The translations under genes and the position numbers were made by a program. Under the pieces are notes generated by a model that saw only the letters and a list, made by a program, of their open reading frames with translations, was not told the DNA's origin and ran no database searches. From the NCBI GenBank assembly GCA_037179515.1, contig JAXCGZ010020834.1, forward strand, positions 84,501 to 148,500: a stretch of 64,000 nt of DNA, written 5' to 3'. Source of the stretch: Halocaridina rubra (taxonomy: Eukaryota > Arthropoda > Malacostraca > Decapoda > Atyidae). Shown in pieces: positions 23,581 to 34,430 of the stretch (the first letter of the stretch is position 1; the number at the start of each line of letters is the position of its first letter).

Positions 23581-23768
23581 ACACTGTGGCGTAGTGGAAA
23601 CACTCGCGACTCTAATTCATCAGGTCAGGGGTTCGCGGCCCACCACGGTCTGATTTTAGAAAGGGAATTCACCCAGAGTAACGGTCACACTTTCCAAAAT
23701 CAAAGGCCTTCGCAAGAAGTCACCATCCTAGCCCTTAATAGAAAAAGGAGTCCGTGCCGCAAAACAGA
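23581..23768 (+). mobile_element. SINE family A, old subfamily
   Basis: The head CACTGTGGCGTAGTGGAAAC, TTCATCAGGTCAGGGGTTCG and tail AGGAGTCCGTGCCGCAAAAC show a full-length but mutated copy. Confidence 0.83.
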
Positions 23769-24123
23769 CCAATCAAAAGGAATCTTAAAAGTTCCATTGG
23801 ACACTACTGGCAGCACTTCTATCCGTGCATACGGATCAAGCTAGTCCTGGCGGGCCAATTTCTATCGAGCCAGTGATCCAATTTAGAGCTGTTGCCATTG
23901 ATGTTTAAAGTCCCTCACCAGCTGCACGCAACTTTTGAAGGTTTTATGAGGAGATCGATAGCTTTAAAGTTACCCTCTGGATGGACATGTTTAGCAGAAA
24001 TTTACTGCTACTGCTGCTGTTCTTGATGTTGTTGTTGGCTGCTGTTAACAATACAGTCACTGCTCTTTTTATCAATGTTAATAACACTGACGATAATGAA
24101 TTGCGTTCATGAATGTAAGATTG

Positions 24124-24125
<2 letters not shown>

Positions 24126-24158
<33 letters not shown>
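24126..24158. repeat. (GT)n microsatellite at the LINE 3' end
   Basis: On the LINE strand this is a (CA)n run that directly continues the element's TTAGGTAATCACACACA end. Confidence 0.95.
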
Positions 24159-24159
<1 letters not shown>

Positions 24160-24232
24160 TTACCTAATTGTGTTTACGGGAAAGAGCCCAAAGCTCGTAT
24201 CTTCCCGTCTCCTGATCGATTCCATTTTATAC

Positions 24233-24616
24233 TTAGTGATACTTATCATACCTGTCCTTAAAACTATGGATTGAGATAGCATTAACTACCTCCTCGCTTA
24301 GCGAATTCCAATTATCAACTACTCTTACACTGAAAAAGTATTTCCTTACATCCTGCAAAGAAGTTTTCTTACGAAGCTTCAAACTATGACCTCTAGTTCT
24401 AGAGCCAGCCATATCAAAATATCGATCCCTATCCACTCTATCATAACCATGAAGGAATTTAAAGACTGTCACCATATCCCCCCTCACTCTTCTAGCTTCC
24501 AGTGATGGTAAGTCTAATTCCCTCAGCCTCTCATCATAACTGAGATTGCGTATTTCTGGCACCAGTTTCGTGGCATGTCTTTGAACTTTTTCAAGCTTAG
24601 CTATGTGCTTTTTCAA
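24233..24616 (-). pseudogene. LINE C-terminal domain
   Basis: Same frame as the reverse transcriptase, separated from it by a CAA-to-TAA-type stop at 24650. It reads LEKVQRHATKLVPEIRNLSY, GDMVTVFKFLHGYD, SRTRGHSLKLRKKTS and ends FKDRYDKYH. Confidence 0.85.
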
Positions 24617-24649
24617 GTGCGGATTCCAAAAGGGGGCTGCATATTCGAG

Positions 24650-25621
24650 TTATGGCCTCACATAGGTTACATAAATATTTCTGAACATTTCCTTGTCCAT
24701 GTGCCTGAAGGCTACCCTTACATTTGATAAGAATGCATATGCTGCCCTTACTATGCCATTTATATGTATTTCTGGAGACAAATCTGCCAGTATGTTTACT
24801 CCTAGATCTCTCTCATTTTTTGTCTCTTCAAGTTGTACTCCAGCCACCGAGTAGTCAAGCTTGGGCCTTCTTGCACTTGTACCCATTCTCATTACCTTAC
24901 ATTTTGAAGTATTGAATTTCATTAGCCACTTTTCTGACCACTCATGCAGATTATTTAGATCCTCCTGAAGTTCTCTACCATTATTCTCGTTTTTTACTTT
25001 CTTCACAATCTTTGCATCATCTGCAAACATATTCATGAATGAATTTACAGACTCTGGTAGGTTATTTACATATACAAGGAACAAAAGTGGCCCTAAAACT
25101 GAACCCTGTGGAACTCCACTACTAACTCTTCTCCATTCAGACACTGAGTGTCTTACTCTAACCCTCTGTTCCCTTCCTTCTAAGTAAGTTTTTATCCATT
25201 CCAAAACATTTCCACCTATTCTAGCCATTGATTGCAGCTTCCTAATAAGTCTCCCATGTGGAACAGTGTCAAATGCTTTCTGGAAGTCTAGGAATATGCA
25301 ATCTGCCCAGCCCTCTCTTTCCTGTAAGATTTGGCTTACCTCATCATAAAATTCTAATAAGTTTGTTACTGTTGATCTACCTTCTCTGAAGCCATGTTGC
25401 CTCACTGACAAAAAGTTGAAGGATTCCAAGTGAAGAGAGATATGTTTCCTTAGTAGTTTCTCCATAACTTTGCAAACTATGCTGGTCAAGGAAACTAGTC
25501 TATAGTTCAGAGCCGTATCCCTCCTTCCCTTTTTGAAGATAGGTATCACATTTGCTTGTTTCCAGCATCTTGGAATCTCCCCCGACTCCAGTGACTCCTT
25601 AAATATGATACTTAGTGCCAC
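24650..25621 (-). pseudogene. LINE reverse transcriptase domain
   Basis: Fingers and palm motifs are in order: NYRLVSLTSIVCKVMEKL, QHGFREGRST, FLDFQKAFDTVPHG, SSGVPQGSVLGPLLF, MFADDAKI and WLMKFNTSKCKVMRMG. The upstream linker between 25622 and 25822 keeps the same frame but has two stops. Confidence 0.9.
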
Positions 25622-25822
25622 TGATATTGTGTTTGCTCATTTTTTAAGCACATGAGGGGATATGTCGTCAGGACCTGTAGCTTTATGAACATCTAAATCC
25701 ATCAGCGCTTTGCATACCTCTGTGGCTGTAAGGTTGATGTTCTCTAATACTGGCCCTTGAGCTTCTATCACTGCAATCTGAGGGGGTGGGGTATTTTCTA
25801 CTGTAAATACTGACTGAAACTC

Positions 25823-26653
25823 CTAGTTCAATTCTTTGCAGATCTCTTCATCCGTCTCAGTGATGCTTCCATCCGCTCTCTTTAGCCTTAAAACGTGTTC
25901 TTTTACCTTCAGTTTTCCTCTGATAAAGCTGTGGAAAAGCTTGGGATTTTCTTTAGCCTTCCTGGTGATGTCCCTCTCATAGTCTCTCTCTGCCTCTCTC
26001 CTTTTACTTAGGTAGTCATTTCTTGCTCTTTTGTAGGTTTGCCAGGCATTTATGTTTTTTCTCCTCCTATACCTTTTCCAGCATTTCTCTCTCCACTCCT
26101 TAGCTCTTTTACACCCATTATCGAACCATTTCTCTCTGGCATGAATTACACCTACTTTGGTGACAGGTATGCAGCAATCTACTATCTTCCCATATTTCTC
26201 ACAAAAGATGTCATACATTTCTTGTACAGATTTGGTGTAAAATAAGGTTCTCCAGTCAATAACTGCAAAAAGCTCATTCATTTTGATGTAATCTCCTTTT
26301 GGATAGTTCCTCCTCATGTCCTCAGTGCCTCTACTCTCAGGAAGAATATCTTCAATGATATACTCCATCAACAACACAAAGTGGTCACTCTTTCCAATTG
26401 GTGGTTCATACTCAATTTTTTCAATATCCAACACATTATCTGTGAACACTAGATCAAGTAGTGATGGCTCATCCCCACCCCTGGCCCTTGTTGGTTCCAT
26501 TACATGTTGGTGTAGGAAATTCCCTTGTACGCAATCTAGGAATCTTGCCCCGAATGAGTCCTCACCACTGTGTGGGTCAAGATTTATCCAATCTATCTCT
26601 TTATGATTAAAGTCTCCCATAATCAAAATCCTACATTTTTTTTCCCGTGCCAT
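25823..26653 (-). pseudogene. LINE endonuclease C-terminal part and linker
   Basis: Begins around MAREKKCRILIMGDFNHKEI. It carries the GDFN catalytic motif and DLVFTD, followed by a basic linker (CWKRYRRRKNINAWQ). It ends at the in-frame TAG at 25823-25825. Confidence 0.85.
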
Positions 26654-26667
26654 GTTAACAACTGAGT

Positions 26668-26980
26668 TTATGTACCTATATGACTTTCCTCATAAACTTC
26701 AAGCCTATTTTGGTTCCTTGGTGGGTTGTATACAACAGTTATTATAATGCTCTCTGACCCAGTATTTATGCGAGCAACAAGAAATTCCTTGAACTCACTT
26801 TCTATAGCCAAGTTTATTTCTTCGACTTGAATCCTTTCACTTATGAGCAGTGCTATCCCTCCACCAGTCCTCTCAGATCTTTCAACCCTTAGTATTCTGA
26901 AGCCCTTAGGAAAAACTGTGACACTGTTTATGTCCTCACTCAACTTAGTCTCTGTAATTGCTACTATATCTGCCTTACTG

Positions 26981-27067
<87 letters not shown>

Positions 27068-27102
27068 CGCCCAAAAAAGTAACAACAATGTAAGCCAAAC
27101 AC
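26668..27102 (-). pseudogene. LINE endonuclease N-terminal part
   Basis: The frame starts in (CA)n-encoded His-Thr repeats, then NSKADIVAITETKLSEDI and later IIITVVYNPPRNQNRLEVYE. It ends at a stop created by a one-base shift, and the continuing frame is the next segment. ETKL and NPP are endonuclease motifs. Confidence 0.85.
26981..27066. repeat. (GT)n microsatellite inside the LINE
   Basis: About 86 bp. It occupies the place where the start of the endonuclease domain should be. Confidence 0.97.
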
Positions 27103-27326
27103 GGCAAAGTTAGCAAACCTTCAAACTCGAGTACATAAGTAAGAGCAAAGTCTAAAACCGCAGTACAAGTTCACAGAAACGATCCTCAGAGGTCATCTTT
27201 AATTCATATCCAAAGGAAAAAAACAGGTATTTATTGCACCAATGTAAGTTTGAGCTTTTGTTCTCAACATGGAAAATGCCATAACTTGGTCTAAGTTAAA
27301 AAGATGAACGTAAGAGGAAAAGGCAG

Positions 27327-27350
27327 ATAGATAGATAGATAGATAGATAA
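27327..27350. repeat. (GATA)n short tract
   Basis: Six GATA units. Confidence 0.9.
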
Positions 27351-27647
27351 ACTTGAGACAACTTTCGAGAAGATTCTCACTATTTTCCGCACCAGACGTT
27401 TTATAAAAAAAAAAATAAATAAATAAAAAAGCCTCTTCATCGTAATACTAAAAAAGAAAGAGTTTTTATCAAACCTTAACGCTTCAGTTCCCAACACCTG
27501 TCTGTCAAAGTCTTTCTGTCAAGATTTTGAGAAGATTACATTAGTTATGCTCACGTCACATGAAACACATTCAATTTACCTAGAAACTAAAATATCAGGA
27601 TTTTCACTCGTGGTTTGGTATTTCTGTCATTAGCTTACCATAAAGGA

Positions 27648-27668
27648 TACCTCCTCCTCCTCCTCCTA

Positions 27669-27700
<32 letters not shown>

Positions 27701-27801
27701 AGTACTACTACTACTACCTTTTTTATGATTGTGACACCAGGACGGGCCAAAAAAAAAAAATATGCCCTCAGGCCTGGGCACGAAGAAAACTACTACTACT
27801 A
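27648..27801. repeat. (CTC)n(CTA)n(CTG)n tract broken by a family E fragment
   Basis: Trinucleotide runs at 27648-27717 and 27789-27805 flank ATGATTGTGACACCAGGACG...GGCCTGGGCACGAAGAAAAC (27722-27800), a short family E copy. The insertion appears to have landed in the CTA tract. Confidence 0.8.
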
Positions 27802-28019
27802 CTACCATTAATAACAATAAAAAGTCAAATTTACTAAGATTTTCAACTTTTAATATCCAAAGATAGTGAGACTTCAAACGGTTTGAACAAAACCAAGAAA
27901 GTGTTATATCCCTCCCTTCTCTTAATTAAGAGGTATGCCACAGTTAAATAAAAATCACTATAACTAAATAATGAATAAGTGAATTTTTTTTTTAAATAGG
28001 TAAAATATCAGTTCACTCT

Positions 28020-28290
28020 CTTCCTCCTTCTGTCTTTCCTACTTCTTATGACCTATCTTCTTTCAAAAAGCTACTCTATCGTCATCTCAGGACCTAATCC
28101 TACCACATCTCTAGGTCCTCAGTACTTAAACTATTCTTTCAGACTGTCCTTTTCCTATTGTTTATCTTTCTCTTACTTCTGCCTTGTCCTTAAACTTTTA
28201 CTCTTTCATTCGTCTCAATGTTTTCTTGGTGCCCGGTCCCGATGAAGGCAATTTTCCTGCCTGTTCCGGTGTCACACACAAAAAAAAAAA
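28020..28290 (-). repeat. Repeat family E, minus copy
   Basis: The plus strand reads TTTTCTTGGTGCCCGGTCCC, GATGAAGGCAATTTTCCTGC, then CCTGTTCCGGTGTCACACAC and poly-A. This is the reverse of the signature at 3330. Confidence 0.65.
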
Positions 28291-28413
28291 TAAATGAATA
28301 AATGTAGGCGTACCGCTAATCTCTCGAGAACTTTGTCAGTATCAACACTTCTGAAACTTTATCGTAGCATAAAACCCTTGAGGTTTTTCAAATTATATTC
28401 TACCCTCTAACTT

Positions 28414-28541
<128 letters not shown>

Positions 28542-28834
28542 TGAGGCTTAAAGTTAAAAAAAAAACTGACGAAAGTGGAAAATCAAACAGGAAGCGGAGG
28601 AAGAAGTGGGAAGAAGCGGGTATAGTACAGACGGGAAGAAGGCGAGGAAGTGGGAAGTGAATCAGGAAGGTTGAGTGGGAAGGTGTGGAAGAGATGAGGA
28701 TTTTAAATACAGGAAGAGGGTGAGGAAATAAAAAGAATAAAAATACACAGGAAGGTTCAGAGGAGGGTGTTAGGGAAAAGTGCGGGAAAAATTAAGAGAG
28801 TCTAGAGGAGGCAGACTTGTAGGGAAGCAAGAGC

Positions 28835-29031
28835 GTTCCGGTTTTACGTCACGGACTCCCTTTTCTACCAAGGGCTAGGACGGTTGCCTTCTTTGCGAAG
28901 GATTTGTTTTAGCAGATGCAATCGTTACACTGAGTGCATGCCCTTGCTAACCCCAGACCGTGACGGGGCGCGAACCTCGACCTGACGCCTCAAAGTCGCT
29001 GACGCTACCGCTTGAGCCACGGGGACTACAA
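28835..29031 (-). mobile_element. SINE family A, young subfamily, full length
   Basis: GGTTTTACGTCACGGACTCC at the 3' end and CCGCTTGAGCCACGGGGACT at the head (plus-strand reading). Only a few differences from the 803-1000 copy. Confidence 0.92.
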
Positions 29032-29267
29032 CAAGTGTGAGGAATATAGAAGGTATAAAAGTACTTCTAATGTGAAAGAAAATAATAGATAGATAGATAG
29101 ATAATCTGAAAATTTATGAAATAAATGAATCGTATGACTTGAAATGTAATGCAAACTAAAAAGGTAGTTCACCTTGAAGGCCTTAACAAATTTCCACTCC
29201 CTTCTTTGGAATTTTTCACCATGCATTTATCATTAAAGAGTCGCTCTCATTTTCACTAACACCCCTA

Positions 29268-29270
<3 letters not shown>

Positions 29271-29352
<82 letters not shown>
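29271..29352. repeat. (CT)n microsatellite
   Basis: About 82 bp of CT. Confidence 0.98.
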
Positions 29353-29357
<5 letters not shown>

Positions 29358-30287
29358 AAAGTACTTATAAAAAAAATCCGAGAAGAATATGGGACATTAA
29401 AGTCAGAAGAAGCAATTTTTTTTTCCATGCATATATTTTGCGCAATCCTGATTTGCGTCATGAATCCACTGTGGCATTATTACCCTGGCACTGGCATTGC
29501 GTGCAATAAGGACATAATCCACGCAAAAAAGAACAAAAAATTATTGACCTTTTCTCATAAATACGATAGAGGTTAAATTGAGCGATTTTTTCAGTAACAA
29601 CACTCAAAAACTGCGAAAAATCACATTGGAACTAAGATTATCTAGCCACTAAGAGCGCACATCCGCTTAATTTAATGTCAAATCAATCTAAATAAAAAGA
29701 AAATGTTTGATGTCAGGATGGACATAAAGATGTAAAATTTTTATCCTAGGCTTAACAGTAGTGTTCTAGTGGCTAGTTACAGACACTTAATACTAATTTA
29801 TTTACACACCACTTAAGAGCTTTAACTATCCATATCAACACGAGAATAATCTTTGAAACATCACCTGTTAAAATTACATATGATCTCGGAAGAATAGCAA
29901 ATTATAACCAAGACAACAATACCAACTTACCAAATGTATAACTAATGTCGTCATTACCTTATTTTTAAAGTGTTTATAGCTTTGGTTAATTTAGGATTCT
30001 CTAACTTAAAAGATTTACCTAAAATCTGCAATAAGCACCAGTAAATGTATATAAAGATAGATTGGACATTTTTGTGACCCAGAAAGGCTGAATTTATTAC
30101 GCTATAAACCTAAGCAATATTGCATCGATTCTTCTCCCAGGAAAGTAGGTTTTGCGTCAGAGGAACTTAAGGTCTAGAGTCAAATGCTTCATATACCAAC
30201 ATGTACCACTTTATAGCTTCAGTGTTTTATATTGTCAAAGGCAGACTATCTACAGTTAGCTTTATAGGGTACGATACAACGAAAGTA
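29353..30287. other. No gene or repeat recognised
   Basis: AT-rich unique sequence between a CT tract and the 32-bp minisatellite. Confidence 0.45.
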
Positions 30288-30859
30288 AGACAATTGCCCC
30301 TTAGGACACTACCCCATAGGACAAATGCCCCTTAGGACACTTATCCCATAGGACAATTGCCCCTTAGGATACTTACCCCATAGGATAATTGCCCCTTAGG
30401 ACACTTACCCCATAGGACAAATGTCCCTTAGGACACTTACCTCATAGGACAATTGCCCCTTAGGGCACTTACCCCATAGGACAATTGCCCCTTAGGATAC
30501 TTACCCCATAGGATAATTGCCCCTTAGGACACTTACCCCATAGGACAAATGCCCCTTAGGACACTTACCCCATAGGACAATTGCCCCTTAGGACACTTAC
30601 CCCATAGGACAATTGCCCCTTGGTACACTTACCCCATAGGACAATTGCCCCTTGGGACACTTACCCCATAGGACAATTGCCCCTTAGGATACTTACCCCA
30701 TAGGACAATTGCCACTTATGACACTTACCCCATAGAACAATTGCCCCTTAGTACACTTACTCCATAGGACAATTGCCCCTTAGGACACTTACCCCATAGG
30801 ACAATTGCCCCTTAGGACACTTACCCCATAGGACAACAGACTCTAGGACAATTGCCCCT
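30288..30859. repeat. 32-bp minisatellite made of paired 16-mers, about 18 copies
   Basis: The unit alternates GGACAATTGCCCCTTA and GGACACTTACCCCATA. Copies differ by scattered single substitutions. The array ends in CTCTAGGACAATTGCCCCTC followed by a TAATTAACTAACTTAC stretch. Confidence 0.95.
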
Positions 30860-31486
30860 CCAGTAATTAACTAACTTACACTTTCCATTCATTAATTTTC
30901 TCTTCCATAATATATTCAACTTAAAGTTTGAAAATAAAATGTAGGCCATGTTGACCTTAAGGCTTAAGGACATCATTTAAGAGGATGGAGATCCTCATTA
31001 AGAAGAAAAAATGCGAGAGGGAGATTTGAAGAAAAAAAAAAAAGACGGAACAGGGGGAAAACAAGAAATATGAAAAAAGATAAAGAAAAAATATAAAAAA
31101 TTAGAATGAAATTTAATGATAGATAAACATGATAAAATAAATAGAATGAGAACCGGATAATAGTAATAGACAGTCCGCTCTAATTTAACAGTTTCAGGAT
31201 CTGTTAATAATTATTAAGTTAATTTTCTGAAAAACTTACGACATATTGGTCTAACGTCAAACAAGATTTTACTAAATTGCAAGGAAGAAATAAAAGTAAT
31301 ATAACAGAGAGAGAGAGAGAAGACGTGCGTTAGTTTTGGACATAACAGGTTCGATTTACGATATTCTAAACTTAGCCGATACTACGATAATCTACGTCGA
31401 TTCTACATAGCAAAACTGAAATTATCGGAATTTCTACAACTGAAGACACGCAAAGTCTCCTTCCCGTGTGTGTATCACTGGACGTT
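30860..31486. other. No gene seen
   Basis: AT- and A-rich sequence with AAGAAAAAA-type runs (31005-31095) and a short GA tract at 31303-31320. Confidence 0.45.
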
Positions 31487-31590
31487 TCACGATTAATCCC
31501 CATTCCAGTGGGGGTGGACACAGACATGTTTGAGCTGGGGAATGAAGGCTAAATACCCTTTTTAACGCCCCTAGGTGAAATCTAACCCGT
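31487..31590 (-). mobile_element. SINE family B, 3' part
   Basis: The plus strand shows GATTAATCCCCATTCCAGTG, GGGGTGGACACAGACATG and the GAATGAAGGCTAAATACCC middle. The tRNA-like head is missing. Confidence 0.75.
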
Positions 31591-31620
31591 GTGTTTGGTA
31601 ATAATGGACCACATTATGCA

Positions 31621-31722
31621 TCATGATTAGTCCTCATTTCAGTGGGGTAGACATAGACATGTTGGAGCTGGGGGATGAAGGCTAGATGCCTTTCCTAACA
31701 CCACTAAGCTACCGCGGCAGCC
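31621..31722 (-). mobile_element. SINE family B, internally deleted
   Basis: The tail (GATTAGTCCTCATTTCAGTG) and extreme head (TGCCGCGGTAGCTTAGTGG on minus) are joined without the B-box region. Confidence 0.7.
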
Positions 31723-31740
31723 TATAATACACAGTTTAAT

Positions 31741-31812
31741 GTCATAATTAGTCCCCATTCGAATGGGGGTGGACGCAGGCATATTGATGCTAGGGGATTG
31801 AGGCTATTTCCA
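31741..31812 (-). mobile_element. SINE family B, 3' fragment
   Basis: It keeps the terminal palindrome region CCCCATTCGAATGGGGGTGG. It is the third copy of the family in 330 bp. Confidence 0.75.
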
Positions 31813-32068
31813 TGTAGTAGGTTGGCCCATGGCACAGCCGCCCGCTGCTATACTACATCTGAAGGTACGAGTGTGTTTACTTAAGTTTAATAATAAATGC
31901 TTTCAAATTGGCATTAGAAAAATATTTTCCTACTTATTAAAATTAAAATATTTTTATTAACGTGCCTATGACGAATAAGTATTTAGCTACTTTACATTAT
32001 TCTCTCTCTCTCTCCAAGTGCCAGCCTCAACAGTACTTCTGAAGATTTATAATTCAAGAGAGGTATTC

Positions 32069-32185
32069 TATGTATGTATGCATGTATGTATGTATGAGTA
32101 TTTATGTATGTGTATTACTGCATGTATGTGTATTTATGCATGTATGTGTATTTACGTGTGTATGTATGTATGTATGTATGTATTT
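32069..32185. repeat. Degenerate (TATG)n tract
   Basis: Tetranucleotide TATG/CATG repeats with TATTTATG interruptions. Confidence 0.85.
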
Positions 32186-32324
32186 ATAAGAAAAGCTTGG
32201 AGACAAAAAATGAGAGTAATTATTTGGTTAATTAACTAATTAAATTACTACCAGTTAGTACTTACAAACTACATAAGTAAACCATACACAAACTTTCTGA
32301 CCATTAATAAAAACCGTTCTATAT

Positions 32325-32476
32325 GTCCCAATTAAGTCCCATTCAAATGAAGTGGAATAAGACAGGTTGGAACTGGGGAATAGGTTGGATGTCCTTCCTA
32401 ACGCTCTAGGTGGAATCGAACCCACACTGATTGCATTTTGACTTACACGCACTTCCACTGAGCTACTGCACCCCTA
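32325..32476 (-). mobile_element. SINE family B
   Basis: A near full-length copy. The minus strand begins GGGGTGCAGTAGCTCAGTGG, with box B-like GGTTCGATTCC. Confidence 0.82.
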
Positions 32477-32769
32477 CATACACATGTGGATATATGTAAG
32501 TGCAATGTACGTACATATGAAGGTCTGGGGATTAGGGTGTGTATCGATCTAGCTTCGCACCTCTCCTGCTTCGGTGTATATCTTATTCTCCTGCTTGTTC
32601 AAGGGAGTTATTTTTAAACATGCAAATAAAATATTGCCCAACCTCTTATTTGCTTTAAAATCATATTACTTGTGTACTTAGCAAAAGGAACTCAAATTAA
32701 ATTTTATTTGCTATGAAAGAGCGATGGAGTATTGCATATATCTCTGTGTGCTTTTGGAAGTCTATGGCC

Positions 32770-32984
32770 CGATTTCTTAAACAGTGTAAACCTAGGATAC
32801 CATATTGTTAGTTAGCTAGACACATACAAATGGATTTCATAAACTGACGCGGTTATGTATGGCTAGGATCCCGTAGGGGATCCTAGCCATACACAGAACA
32901 GCGTCAGATGCGTTTATGAAATCCATTTGTGTGTCTAGCTGACTAACAATATGGTATCCTAGGTTTACACTGTTTAAGAAATCG
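32770..32984. repeat. 215-bp near-perfect palindrome (foldback / MITE candidate)
   Basis: The arms start CGATTTCTTAAACAGTGTAA on both strands and pair almost completely to a centre near 32877 (GGCTAGGATCCC / GGGATCCTAGCC). No ORF and no clear target-site duplication were found. Confidence 0.9.
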
Positions 32985-33220
32985 GATCAATATGTTTGCT
33001 GTTAAGAGAATGTTAATTGCGATCGGGTGAAAGACTATGATATTTTGCTAGAAATCTAGTCTCTAACTCAATCGTGTATCGGTATGGAATAGACCCTTCT
33101 CCCCCATCTATAGCTACAAATATAAGAAAAATCGATGTCAAATTATATCTTAGTGTGAAAGTATTTGTAGCAATGTACATTTTATGAGTATTTGACACGC
33201 AAGTAGAAATACGAAATAGA

Positions 33221-33414
33221 TTCGGTTTTACGTCACGAACTCCCTGTTCTACTAAGGGCTAGGACGGTTGCCTTCTTACGAAGGACTTGTTTTGGCAGAT
33301 GTAATCGCTACCCTGAGTGTATGCCCTTACTAACCTCAGTCCGTGACGGGGTGCGAACCCTCGACCTGACGCCTCAGAGTCGCGGACGCTACCGCTTGAG
33401 TCACTGTGACTACA
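33221..33414 (-). mobile_element. SINE family A, young subfamily
   Basis: Full length. AGAAATACGAAATA before and AGAAATACTAAATA after the element form a likely target-site duplication with one mismatch. Confidence 0.9.
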
Positions 33415-33576
33415 AACAGAAATACTAAATATTATATATAAATCTAATATCCACAGGTTGAATATAATATGGCTTCTCGAAAGCCTATAAAGGCTTGTAA
33501 ATGCATTATTAATATGTTCAAAAATTATTAAAAGTTTAAAACTACTTATCACTGTTTGCCCTTGTACACTTTTGAT

Positions 33577-33606
33577 AATAATGATAATAATAATAATAAT
33601 AATAAT
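33577..33606. repeat. (ATA)n tract
   Basis: About 30 bp of AAT units. Confidence 0.9.
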
Positions 33607-33689
33607 AGAAGATCTACTATTTCTCTTAAAAGGAAAATGGCCAAGTCGATGCAAAATCGTGACTCATTACGGGAAGATAATATCAAAGA

Positions 33690-33755
33690 GGGGATTCCCA
33701 GTCTCTTCGCTCCGCCCACAGAGTCGACTTTAAGGCATGCAGGGGAACACCATTA
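33690..33755 (+). repeat. Repeat family L, copy 1
   Basis: AGAGGGGATTCCCAGTCTCT, CGCTCCGCCCACAGAGTCGA and GGCATGCAGGGGAACACC recur in the same order at 52935-53010. Confidence 0.65.
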
Positions 33756-33773
33756 GCATTACAATTGTAGAGG

Positions 33774-33776
<3 letters not shown>

Positions 33777-33847
<71 letters not shown>
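33777..33847. repeat. (AT)n microsatellite
   Basis: About 70 bp of AT. Confidence 0.97.
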
Positions 33848-33850
<3 letters not shown>

Positions 33851-34094
33851 CTCATAGGTTATCTAACCTAATATATCTTCTGTATTCAGAGAATATTTCT
33901 TAGATTAACAATGACAATTCTCTTCACAAGATATGAATATCATTAACAAACATATAGCTAGAAAACTGATATTGGGAAAAAAACTGTATTTTTGTAAATA
34001 AATTACCTGCATAAAATACACTTGAGCAATAACATTTCTATTGCTTAAGAAAAAATATACATGTAGTGCAAAAAAAAGAGAATAATCGTGAACA

Positions 34095-34099
<5 letters not shown>

Positions 34100-34132
<33 letters not shown>
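34100..34132. repeat. (GA)n microsatellite
   Basis: About 33 bp of GA. Confidence 0.95.
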
Positions 34133-34135
<3 letters not shown>

Positions 34136-34279
34136 GCATGCCTTTTGCACACTGCTGTAAACATACAATATAATGTAAACAACTAATTCCTCTATCTACA
34201 AAGCTGAATTTAAGCAACTGTCATCAAATAACTTATTAAACTGTTATGTCTGTTTACATATGACTTTTCTGATACTTAC

Positions 34280-34430
34280 CGGCGATGTCCTGTCCGTGGA
34301 GTGATACTTGAAGCCTCCGATTCTTTCAGAATGAAGCTACTGCCCAAACGTACTTTTACCAACGCTGATGGTAAAACCAGCTGCATTTACAATAATAAAC
34401 ATAACACCAGCTGGAGGGCACCTCTAGCCC
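34280..34430 (-). promoter_or_regulatory. Putative non-coding first exon with strong splice donor
   Basis: On the minus strand GGACAGGACATCGCCG is followed by GTAAGTATC, an optimal 5' splice site, with no upstream family-like coding frame. The next minus-strand gene downstream is the C1orf198-like gene, whose first coding exon needs a 5' UTR exon. A splice from 34280 to the acceptor at 18904 would make an intron of about 15.4 kb. The 5' end of this exon is a guess. Confidence 0.35.

Larger units (their letters stand above)
24158..27102 (-). mobile_element. Non-LTR retrotransposon (APE endonuclease + reverse transcriptase), 5' truncated and inactive
   Basis: On the minus strand the coding order is as follows. 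An apurinic-type endonuclease has motifs ITETKL, VVYNPPRN and GDFNHKEIDW, with SDH near the end of the domain. A linker of about 65 residues follows, then a reverse transcriptase (CWKQANVIPIFKKG, LDFQKAFDTVPHGRL, SGVPQGSVLGPLLF, catalytic FADD). A C-terminal domain (RHATKLVPEIRNLSYDERLR) and a 3' UTR end in CCCGTAAACACAATTAGG and (CA)n. The layout and C-terminal motif are those of Jockey/CR1-group LINEs. One frameshift (near 26680) and three in-frame stops (25823-25825, 25637-25639, 24650-24652) make it inactive. The 5' side ends in a (CA)n tract inside the endonuclease region; there is no ORF1. Confidence 0.93.

Noticed and set aside
24233..27102. LINE as an active element
   Set aside because: It has a frameshift, three in-frame stops and a missing 5' part with no ORF1.
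30288..30859. CRISPR array
   Set aside because: The units abut without spacers and the context is eukaryotic, so this is a minisatellite.
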